A stretch of DNA of 12,608 nucleotides from Opitutia bacterium UBA3151. GTDB lineage: Bacteria > Verrucomicrobiota > Verrucomicrobiia > Opitutales > Seribacteraceae. Both the position numbers and the translations under genes were made by a program. The stretch covers positions 1,662 to 14,269 of the forward strand of contig DEYT01000146.1 in NCBI GenBank assembly GCA_002364975.1. The letters run 5' to 3'. The notes below the pieces were generated by a model. That model was not told the origin of the DNA, ran no database searches, and saw only the letters and a program-made list of their open reading frames with translations. How positions within the stretch are numbered: position 1 is the stretch's first letter; each line of letters begins with the position of its first letter. Below, one piece after another: positions 6,622-12,608 of the stretch.

Positions 6622-8397
6622 TCATTCAGTTAAATCAGATACCCTATCTTCGTAGAAAGAATTCATAACCTGCTTGATCTCATTTGGCCTTGTAAGCTGT
6701 TCAATTTCTTGCACTAAGGACTTTGCTTCCTTCATTGAAAATCTTCGGGCAAAAAATTTAAGTTCCGCTAAGAGTGGAGAACTTGCACTCAAACTATCCA
6801 CTCCCAATCCAAGAAGTATTGGAAGGAAATGGGGGTCGCCAGCAATCTCGCCACAGACCGTAACTGAAATTTTCTTTGTTCGCCCAACTTCGAAGATCTT
6901 TCTCAAAGATCGAATTACCGCTGGGTGTTGCGGTTCATACAAATATGCAATTTGATTATTAACTCGGTCCACCGCCAATAAGTACTGCACCAGATCATTT
7001 GTCCCGACACTGAAGAAATCAACCTCGGCCGCTAAAAAGTCAGCAATCATAACTGCAGATGGGGTCTCAATCATGCATCCGATCGAAATATCATGATCAA
7101 AATTAATCCCCTTCTCTTCAAGTTGTCTCTTTGCAGTAAAAAGAAACTCTTTTGCTCGTACAATCTCGCCCACGCCACTAATCATGGGAAACATTAAGCG
7201 TACTGGTCCGTGGGCACTAGCTCGCAAAATTGCTCGAAGCTGATCGAGAAATAAGTCCGGATTACGAAGGCAATAACGAATGGCACGAAAACCCATGAAA
7301 GGGTTTTGTTCGTTGTCATGAGAAACACCGGTTAAATTTTTATCCCCACCAATATCTAAAGTTCGAATGGTAACGAATCTCCCTTTTGCAGCCTCAACAA
7401 TTTTTACATATTCTTCGAATTGTTCATCCTCACTTGGTATTTGATTTTTACGAAGGAATATTGATTCCGTTCGGAAAAGACCAATTCCTACACAATCATT
7501 TTCTATTCCTTTTGCGACCTCTTCCGGAGAATCTGCGTTGGCCAAAAGGGTAAGCTTTTGTAAATCTTTAGTTTGCGCAGGTAAAGTTGCCTCTTCTTCC
7601 AAGAGATCTTTTATCTTCTTTCGACGAACCTTTACCTTTCCGTATCGAAAAAGAGTGGACTCTCCTGGGTTTATGATCGCGATCCCATCAAAGCCATCAA
7701 TTAGGATAAAATCACCGTTTTGAACCTCATCAGAAAACCCCCGCAATCCAACCACCGCAGGAACACTACTGGCTCTTGCCATAATAACCGCATGGCTTGT
7801 CATACCACCTGTATCCGTTGCAATACCTAAAAGTTTTGAACGATCCAAAGATGCAGTATCTGAAGGAGTCAAATCTTCGGATACCAATACTTTGGGTTGT
7901 TCCAAAAAAGCAGTACCTGCAGCAGTCTCGCCAATTAAATTACGCAATAATCTCTTGGAAATATCACTCAGGTCAGCGGATCGCTCTCGTAGATACTCAT
8001 CTTCGAGTTTGTTGAAGAAATCCATGTATTTACGAGTCACACGATCCACGCATTGCTCAACATTCTGTCCACTTTTTTTTATCTCGTTTACGACATCGTC
8101 GAGCAACGCTTTATCTTCAAGAACCAACAAATGAGCATCGAAGATGGAGGCTTCCTTTTCACTCAGGTTTTTAGCAACATCGTCGCGGATTTGAAGAATT
8201 TGGGAATGAGTAATTTTGAGAGCCTCTTCGAATCTTTCAATTTCAGATTCATGGTCACTTTCCTTAACTTGATATTTCAAAACCTCCACATCATTATGTA
8301 AAAACCGAAAAGCGGGACCATGCACAACTCCGGGAGAAGCAGGCAAACCGTAGAAAATAACTTCTTCTTTGGGATCCTTTGTTTTTTTGGCCTTCAT
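6622..8397 (-). CDS. ptsI: Phosphoenolpyruvate-protein phosphotransferase (PTS Enzyme I)
   Basis: Takes phosphate from phosphoenolpyruvate and passes it to HPr, the first step of the PTS relay. The 591-residue product (from ATG 8395-8397) has the whole architecture: an N-terminal domain with GLPASPG (17-23), an HPr-binding helical part, the phosphohistidine site GGMTSHAVIMAR with His202, and the C-terminal PEP-binding barrel with GLFRTES, GGDK, GTNDLVQYLLAVDR and the VCGEIAGD motif holding the active-site cysteine. An in-frame ATG at 8425-8427, preceded by GGAGG only one base away, would add 10 residues; a further ATG at 8511 would overlap ispE. I choose 8397 because the family N-terminus begins just after it, but the 8427 start is possible. 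It lies downstream of ispE on the same strand and faces ptsH with zero gap, an unusual arrangement. Confidence 0.94.
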   Translation of the reverse strand: MKAKKTKDPKEEVIFYGLPASPGVVHGPAFRFLHNDVEVLKYQVKESDHESEIERFEEALKITHSQILQIRDDVAKNLSEKEASIFDAHLLVLEDKALLDDVVNEIKKSGQNVEQCVDRVTRKYMDFFNKLEDEYLRERSADLSDISKRLLRNLIGETAAGTAFLEQPKVLVSEDLTPSDTASLDRSKLLGIATDTGGMTSHAVIMARASSVPAVVGLRGFSDEVQNGDFILIDGFDGIAIINPGESTLFRYGKVKVRRKKIKDLLEEEATLPAQTKDLQKLTLLANADSPEEVAKGIENDCVGIGLFRTESIFLRKNQIPSEDEQFEEYVKIVEAAKGRFVTIRTLDIGGDKNLTGVSHDNEQNPFMGFRAIRYCLRNPDLFLDQLRAILRASAHGPVRLMFPMISGVGEIVRAKEFLFTAKRQLEEKGINFDHDISIGCMIETPSAVMIADFLAAEVDFFSVGTNDLVQYLLAVDRVNNQIAYLYEPQHPAVIRSLRKIFEVGRTKKISVTVCGEIAGDPHFLPILLGLGVDSLSASSPLLAELKFFARRFSMKEAKSLVQEIEQLTRPNEIKQVMNSFYEDRVSDLTE

Positions 8398-8464
8398 CAA
8401 AATAAATAGCCCTTCACTATGTATCATTCCTCCCAAAGGGAAAACAAAATCTTTCTTTCCAAAT

Positions 8465-9364
8465 TCAGATAAAGGAAGCGGGCTGAACAAAAGCTTCCTC
8501 CCCCCAGACATCTCTGATTACTGCGATAATCTCCTCCCATGAAGTGTTCTCACTAGCCAGACAAAAGCAACAGGAGCCACTGCCAGAAAGCATTGGTTGC
8601 AAATTAAACTTGTCGACAAGGATCCGAAATAATTCAGGGATATAAGGATGTTTTAGAAAAACAGGTGCTTCCAAATCATTTGAAAGAAGTTGCTCATTCA
8701 TAATTTCTCCTGTTTCCCACGCATTAAGGTGGTCATACACAAGATTTCTTTTTGAATATTTTTTTTTTCTGGCTAAATCGTCATATGTAAATCTCGTAGA
8801 AAAACCTATTGGCGGCTTGAATAATAACAGATTTCTACCTTTAATTTCTCTTATTCGAGCTGAAGCTACATTACGAATATCCTCTCCCCTGCCAGTAGCA
8901 ACACACAAGCCAGAAAGTAAAAAACTCGGACAATCTGAACCAATTTGAGCAGCAATGTAAATCAACTCCTTTTGAGAAAGGGGAACTTTCATCATTGCAT
9001 TTAGACCGAGCAGTGTAGCCACAGCGTCTGAACTACCACCTCCAAGACCAGCTTCAAGAGGAATTTTTTTATTAATAACGATCCGAATCCCATTTTTTTC
9101 TCCGGTAAATTTTCTCCAAATCATAACCGCATCCTCAGCAAGATTCCTGACACTTTTCAAACTTGGAGAAGACAAGCAATTACAGCTTAAAAAATTTTCC
9201 TCTCCATATTGTTCGACTGTTACAATATCATAAAGATTTAATTTCGCTAAAACGGATACAATATCATGGTAATCATCCTTTCGCTTACCCAGAACAGCAA
9301 GATATAAATTTACCTTTGCCGGTGCAGGTACGCTTACTTGCTGAATCGCATTTTTGAGAGACAT
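8465..9364 (-). CDS. ispE: 4-(cytidine 5'-diphospho)-2-C-methyl-D-erythritol kinase
   Basis: Uses ATP to phosphorylate CDP-methylerythritol, the step of the MEP isoprenoid pathway between IspD and IspF. The 299-residue GHMP kinase shows PAPAKVNLYL at the N-terminus (K17, N19), the ATP-binding glycine loop LEAGLGGGSSDA (103-114), IGSDCPSF with the likely catalytic D144, and the C-terminal LSGSGSCCF motif. Length fits the family (about 280-310). The ATG at 9362-9364 is preceded by AAAGGA about 11 bases upstream, a plausible though distant Shine-Dalgarno. The gene is divergent from pyrF-ispD-ispF across 53 bp, so the three central MEP enzymes surround one promoter region. ptsI follows downstream after about 67 bp. 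Confidence 0.95.
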   Translation of the reverse strand: MSLKNAIQQVSVPAPAKVNLYLAVLGKRKDDYHDIVSVLAKLNLYDIVTVEQYGEENFLSCNCLSSPSLKSVRNLAEDAVMIWRKFTGEKNGIRIVINKKIPLEAGLGGGSSDAVATLLGLNAMMKVPLSQKELIYIAAQIGSDCPSFLLSGLCVATGRGEDIRNVASARIREIKGRNLLLFKPPIGFSTRFTYDDLARKKKYSKRNLVYDHLNAWETGEIMNEQLLSNDLEAPVFLKHPYIPELFRILVDKFNLQPMLSGSGSCCFCLASENTSWEEIIAVIRDVWGEEAFVQPASFI

Positions 9365-9417
9365 TATTAAAAAAGTCCTTTTAAATTGGCTTCAAATTTT
9401 AAAAAGTAAGAATTGAT
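9365..9417. promoter_or_regulatory. Divergent ispE/pyrF intergenic region
   Basis: These 53 very AT-rich bases separate two divergent genes and must carry the start signals of ispE and of the pyrF-ispD-ispF run, unless promoters extend into coding sequence. A TAAAAT stretch on the minus strand resembles a -10 but has no matching -35. An imperfect AT-rich inverted repeat (TTTAAATT and AATTTTAAA, one base out of register) lies near 9380-9401. I cannot place individual promoters with confidence. Confidence 0.4.
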
Positions 9418-10155
9418 TTGGCTCACCCTATTAATCATACATTATCTGTACCTGTGACCAAATCAAAAACTGAAGTTATCCTTGCCTTAGATGTTGAAAC
9501 ACAAGACCAAGCCAATGTTATTCTGGATCAAGTGGGTGATCAATTAACTTGGGTAAAGATCGGCTTACAGAGCTACCTCCGCGATGGGCATAAAATCATA
9601 AAGCAGTGTATTGAACGGGACAAGAAAATCTTTCTTGATCTAAAGCTCCACGATATTCCAAACACGATGTCGAAAGCAATTGAAAGCCTATCGAGTTTGC
9701 CCATAAGCATGCTCACAGTCCACACTTGTTCTGGACCTGAAGCTCTTGCCCTGTGTGCTAAAACGGCTGAAAAATGCATGCCCGAAACTATATTGCTTGG
9801 TGTGACTGTACTCACTTCCATGAATCAAGAAAACCTTCGATCCATTGGGGTAATAAATACGACCGAGCAGCAGGTTATTACCCTTGCCGAATTGGCCCAG
9901 AGTTCAGGTCTTGGAGGCGTTGTTTGTTCACCCTTAGAGCTTCCGCTTTTACGCCCGAAACTATCCCAAGAAATAAAATTGGTTACTCCTGGCATTCGAC
10001 CCATTGGTTCGGAAAAAGGGGATCAGAAAAGAATCATGACTCCCAAGGAAGCAGAAATTGCAGGGGCCAACTATCTTGTTATCGGCCGCCCTATTTTGGC
10101 AGCAATGAACCCTGCCAATTTCTTAGCGAAAATTCAATCCGAACTTGCTACTTAG
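9418..10155 (+). CDS. pyrF: Orotidine 5'-phosphate decarboxylase
   Basis: Decarboxylates OMP to UMP, the last step of de novo pyrimidine synthesis, in the cytoplasm. The 245-residue protein shows ILALDVET at the start of the barrel (D25), K47 in VKIG, the catalytic D-x-K-x-x-D array in FLDLKLHDIPNT (D74, K76, D79), VTPGIRP, and the phosphate-binding end YLVIGRPI. These mark the short bacterial PyrF class (about 230-245 residues). The longest reading starts at a rare TTG (9418-9420) with no clear Shine-Dalgarno. A GTG at 9454-9456 would give 233 residues, also a normal length, so the start is uncertain. It is the first gene of a run with ispD (12 bp downstream) and ispF. Confidence 0.94.
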   Translation: MAHPINHTLSVPVTKSKTEVILALDVETQDQANVILDQVGDQLTWVKIGLQSYLRDGHKIIKQCIERDKKIFLDLKLHDIPNTMSKAIESLSSLPISMLTVHTCSGPEALALCAKTAEKCMPETILLGVTVLTSMNQENLRSIGVINTTEQQVITLAELAQSSGLGGVVCSPLELPLLRPKLSQEIKLVTPGIRPIGSEKGDQKRIMTPKEAEIAGANYLVIGRPILAAMNPANFLAKIQSELAT

Positions 10156-10167
10156 TCTTTCACAAAC

Positions 10168-10896
10168 ATGCATGGGGTAATTTTACTAGCCGGAGGAAGT
10201 GGTGATCGAATGGGAAGCGATGTTAAAGATAAGCTCTTACATCCCATTTTAGAAACTAATGCCTTTCGTTTATGTTGTAATGCCTATATCGGTATCAAAG
10301 AAATTTCTTCGCTTGTAATCGTTTATCGTGAAAAAGATCAACAAAAGCTTCTAGAAAATGAATATGATATTTCAAGGAAGCGATTTCATGAGAGTCTTGA
10401 CCCCATCTATGTAGCTGGAGGGAGCAGGAGAGAGGATTCAGTCAGAAAAGGTTTGGAGGCACTTCCCAAAGAATGTTCTTTTGTTCAAGTACATGATTGT
10501 GCCAGACCAATGATTCGTACTTCAACCATTACCGAAATGATTCATGAGGTTGAAGAAAAAGGAGTTATTGTAGCCTGCAGGCCAGCATCGGACACCATTC
10601 GCCAATCCCTTGAGACTGAGCTTTCCTCCGATCAACCACAAAAAACTCAAACTTTGAATCGACAATCCCTATGGTTTATGGAAACTCCCCAAGCCACCCA
10701 TAAAAGTTGGCTTACTCAAGCATTAAACAGGGCTAAAGAAAGAAATATCTCGATTACAGATGAAGTTTCCGCACTTGAGTTGGACAATCGTAAAACTGCT
10801 TTTTTCTGTTTAGACTATCCTAATCCTAAAATCACCAATATAGACGATCTAAAGCTGGTCGAATATCTTTTAAAAGAAGAAAGGAATATACTATGA
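10168..10896 (+). CDS. ispD: 2-C-methyl-D-erythritol 4-phosphate cytidylyltransferase
   Basis: Couples MEP with CTP to form CDP-methylerythritol and pyrophosphate, the substrate of IspE. The 242-residue nucleotidyltransferase has the N-terminal loop LAGGSGDRMG (7-16), GGSRREDSVRKGL, the VHDCARPMI metal/substrate strand, METPQATH, TDEVSALE, and NPKITNIDDL near the end, all in canonical order. The usual PKQ after the loop is replaced by K20-D-K22; the catalytic lysine is probably K22, which needs a one-residue shift against the E. coli protein. The ATG at 10168 follows the pyrF stop by 12 bp without an evident Shine-Dalgarno. The stop overlaps the ispF start as ATGA, so ispD and ispF are almost certainly coupled. 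Confidence 0.93.
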   Translation: MHGVILLAGGSGDRMGSDVKDKLLHPILETNAFRLCCNAYIGIKEISSLVIVYREKDQQKLLENEYDISRKRFHESLDPIYVAGGSRREDSVRKGLEALPKECSFVQVHDCARPMIRTSTITEMIHEVEEKGVIVACRPASDTIRQSLETELSSDQPQKTQTLNRQSLWFMETPQATHKSWLTQALNRAKERNISITDEVSALELDNRKTAFFCLDYPNPKITNIDDLKLVEYLLKEERNIL

Positions 10897-11369
10897 GAAT
10901 CGGACATGGTTTTGACTTACATCGTTTAGTTGATGGAAGAAAACTGATTTTAGGAGGTGTCGAAATCGGGCACCCCAAAGGTCTACTCGGTCATTCAGAT
11001 GCCGATTGCTTAATTCATGCTTTAGCGGATTCAATTCTCGGTGCCCTCGCACTCCCTGACATAGGACATTTCTTCCCAGATTCCGACCCCAAGAACAAGG
11101 ATATCAATTCGAAAGAAATTCTAACTAAAGCACATCAAGAATGCCTTAACGCTGGCTATACCATAGCTAACTCTGATCTTACTATTATAGCCGAGGAACC
11201 CAAAATGGGACCTCATATCAATGAAATGAAAGATTGCATCGCTCAAGTTCTTGGAATTTCAAATTCTCAAATCGGAATCAAAGCAACAACCAATGAGGGC
11301 CTTGGCCACATTGGAAGAGAAGAGGCAATTTCTTGTCATGCCGTGACTCTCCTTGAAAAAAATAATTAA
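10893..11369 (+). CDS. ispF: 2-C-methyl-D-erythritol 2,4-cyclodiphosphate synthase
   Basis: Cyclises CDP-ME 2-phosphate to MEcPP with release of CMP, the step after IspE. The 158-residue protein matches the family length and keeps the zinc ligands D8, H10 (GFDLH) and H42 at the same numbering as E. coli. LLGHSDADCLIHALAD, DIGHFFPDSDP and the C-terminal KATTNEGLGHIGREEAISCHAV region complete the signature. The ATG overlaps the ispD stop by four bases (ATGA). It is one of the few genes here with a good Shine-Dalgarno, AAAGGAA about 7 bases upstream of the start. It ends 17 bp from the stop of the convergent ndk gene. Confidence 0.96.
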   Translation: MRIGHGFDLHRLVDGRKLILGGVEIGHPKGLLGHSDADCLIHALADSILGALALPDIGHFFPDSDPKNKDINSKEILTKAHQECLNAGYTIANSDLTIIAEEPKMGPHINEMKDCIAQVLGISNSQIGIKATTNEGLGHIGREEAISCHAVTLLEKNN

Positions 11370-11386
11370 ATATCGTAAAGTGCTTC

Positions 11387-11785
11387 TTATCCAAAAAACC
11401 TTTGGATCTCAGCAGCAGCAGAATCTTCACTATCTGATGCATGAACAACATTTTTCATCCGATCGGTTCCCAAGTCTCCACGAATGGTACCGGCAGGTGC
11501 AGTAGTGGAATCTGTTGGTCCAATTAAGTCCCGAACTCCTGAAATAACATCATCCCCCTCGAGTATAAGCGCCATCACGGGACGGGAACTCATAAAAGAA
11601 GCAATTTCAGGAAAAAATGGTAGATGAGCCACATGAGAATAATGTTTCTGAAGTAAGGAACTATCTAATTGGACCATTTTGCAGGCAGAGATCGAATATC
11701 CCTCAGATTCGAAACGGGAAATGACCTCGCCTACAAGTTTTTTTTCCAAACAGTCAGGTTTTAATAAAATCAATGATTTTTGCAT
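11387..11785 (-). CDS. ndk: Nucleoside diphosphate kinase
   Basis: Transfers the gamma phosphate of ATP to other (d)NDPs through a phosphohistidine. The 132-residue protein has LLKPD near the N-terminus, HYSHVAHLPFFPE, a PAGTIRGDLG stretch, and NVVHASDS with the catalytic His115; the usual glycine after the histidine is alanine here, a common variant. It is slightly shorter at the C-terminus than typical 135-150 residue Ndk proteins. The ATG at 11783-11785 has no evident Shine-Dalgarno. It lies 46 bp downstream of the clpC stop on the same strand, so it may be read from the clpC transcript. Confidence 0.96.
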   Translation of the reverse strand: MQKSLILLKPDCLEKKLVGEVISRFESEGYSISACKMVQLDSSLLQKHYSHVAHLPFFPEIASFMSSRPVMALILEGDDVISGVRDLIGPTDSTTAPAGTIRGDLGTDRMKNVVHASDSEDSAAAEIQRFFG

Positions 11786-11831
11786 TAGTCAGATCATACT
11801 CAAAATGCAGATCAATGCGATGAAAGAAAAA

Positions 11832-12608
11832 TCAGGAATCTTTGGGGGGCGACTTTTCTTTATCTGGTGAGCTTGGAACCGTAACCTTATCCTTTCCAGT
11901 TGATTGCTCAAAACATAATCCTACATCCTCATTTTCAGAAATGAGGACTTTTATGGGTTTGTTTTTGCGAAGATTTCCGGAAAGAAGGGCTTCTGCGAGG
12001 TTATCTTCTAAATACCTTTCAACTGCCCTGCGCAATGGGCGAGCTCCAAACTTTTCGTCATATCCTTTATCAATCAAGAATTCTTTTGCTTCGCTAGAAA
12101 CATCTAAAAGCAACTTTTTATCCTTGAGTCTTTCCGAAACTTTTTCCAGTTCAAGCTCTACAATTTCATGCATACTCTCTTTTGCCAAAGGTCGGAAGAT
12201 AACAATTTCAGTGAGTCGATTCAAAAACTCGGGCTTAAAGGATTTTTTTGCCTCATCCATGATCTTGTCTTTGGTGTTATCAAAGTCTTGATCTGCATCT
12301 CTCATAGAAAATCCCATGGAGGTATTTTTCTGGAGAATATGAGCACCGATGTTTGAGGTCATGATGAGAATGGTATTTCGAAAATCTACTTTCCTGCCGA
12401 GGCTGTCCGTAAGTCTACCATCTTCAAGTATCTGCAATAAAATCTGGGATACATCAGGATGAGCCTTCTCGATTTCATCAAACAAAATAACCGCATAGGG
12501 CTTTCTTCGAATAGCTTCAGTAAGTTGCCCGCCTTCTTCATAACCGACATAACCTGGAGGTGAACCAATCAACCGGGAAACCGCGTGTTTTTCCATATAT
12601 TCAGACAT
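11832..12608 (-). CDS. clpC: ClpC-type AAA+ protease ATPase subunit, C-terminal part
   Basis: The reading frame is open at the right window edge and covers the last 258 residues. Clp/Hsp100 ATPases unfold proteins and feed them to the ClpP peptidase. Visible are MSEYMEKHAVSRLIGSPPGY with the GYVG pore loop (19-22), Walker B VILFDEIEKAH (40-50), sensor 1 TSN (84-86), an MGF tripeptide (98-100) at the place of the ClpP-docking loop, the FLNR arginine (131), and sensor 2 GARPLRR (188-194). The Walker A and the whole first ATPase module lie outside. The docking-loop tripeptide and sequence style favour ClpC over ClpB, which lacks that loop. A hydrophilic, Lys/Ser/Pro-rich tail (about 236-258) ends the protein. 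Confidence 0.93.
   Translation of the reverse strand: MSEYMEKHAVSRLIGSPPGYVGYEEGGQLTEAIRRKPYAVILFDEIEKAHPDVSQILLQILEDGRLTDSLGRKVDFRNTILIMTSNIGAHILQKNTSMGFSMRDADQDFDNTKDKIMDEAKKSFKPEFLNRLTEIVIFRPLAKESMHEIVELELEKVSERLKDKKLLLDVSSEAKEFLIDKGYDEKFGARPLRRAVERYLEDNLAEALLSGNLRKNKPIKVLISENEDVGLCFEQSTGKDKVTVPSSPDKEKSPPKDS

Noticed and set aside
8430..8440. TCCC-TTT-GGGA inverted repeat over the GGAGG in front of ptsI
   Set aside because: Only four base pairs and a three-base loop; too small to claim as a regulatory hairpin.
8398..8511. Upstream extension of ptsI into the end of ispE
   Set aside because: It would overlap ispE by 47 bp and add residues before the family N-terminus. The intermediate ATG at 8427 remains a possible start.
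9774..10205. 143-residue open frame overlapping pyrF and the start of ispD
   Set aside because: It is in another frame of two well-supported genes and its composition (many Trp, Arg, His, Cys) is unlike a real protein.
11842..12291. 149-residue open frame on the plus strand opposite clpC
   Set aside because: Ser/Arg/Phe-rich low-quality sequence antisense to strong ClpC motifs; a shadow.
1..12608. Search for defence, phage, toxin-antitoxin or biosynthetic cluster genes
   Set aside because: Every long gene belongs to a recognised housekeeping or transport family and there is no clear composition break, so I do not claim a new system.

Overview
The window looks like a piece of a compact, AT-leaning bacterial chromosome made of housekeeping genes. 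The best clue to the lineage is a 629-residue GreA-type protein with a long N-terminal extension. GreA fused to a large N-terminal region is known from Chlamydia and, as I recall, from relatives in the PVC superphylum. With an ArsR-methyltransferase fusion, a ClpC-type chaperone and the MEP isoprenoid route, this suggests a verrucomicrobial (Opitutae-like) organism. That placement is an inference from memory and was not searched.

Layout. Positions 1-222 (+) hold the C-terminus of an RND efflux pump; its stop overlaps the stop of a convergent ArsR-SAM methyltransferase regulator (219-1145, -). Upstream of that regulator, on the same strand, are the GreA-like factor (1248-3137), a 12-TM MFS exporter (3243-4583) and coaD (4595-5086). 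Divergent from coaD is the run pgsA-pgpA-ptsH (5191-6621, +), which ends directly against the convergent ptsI (6622-8397, -). ispE (8465-9364, -) lies upstream of ptsI on the same strand. A 53-bp divergent gap separates ispE from pyrF-ispD-ispF (9418-11369, +). The right end holds ndk (11387-11785, -) behind the C-terminal part of clpC (11832-12608, -), which runs off the window.

How the genes work together. PgsA and PgpA catalyse consecutive steps to phosphatidylglycerol. IspD, IspE and IspF catalyse three consecutive steps of the MEP pathway. HPr and Enzyme I are the general PTS phosphorelay proteins. CoaD makes dephospho-CoA, while PyrF and Ndk feed pyrimidine and nucleotide triphosphate pools. 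Genes are tightly packed: three convergent pairs meet with a 4-bp overlap, 0 bp and 17 bp. Few starts have a clear Shine-Dalgarno sequence, and GTG or TTG starts occur for three genes.

I found no RNA gene, CRISPR array, insertion sequence or phage gene, and no stretch over 300 bases lacks a gene. I do not see a convincing undescribed multi-gene system. The observations most worth checking are the GreA fusion, a short inverted repeat that buries the GTG start of ptsH, the convergent ptsH/ptsI arrangement, and a small palindrome in front of the ArsR-methyltransferase gene.
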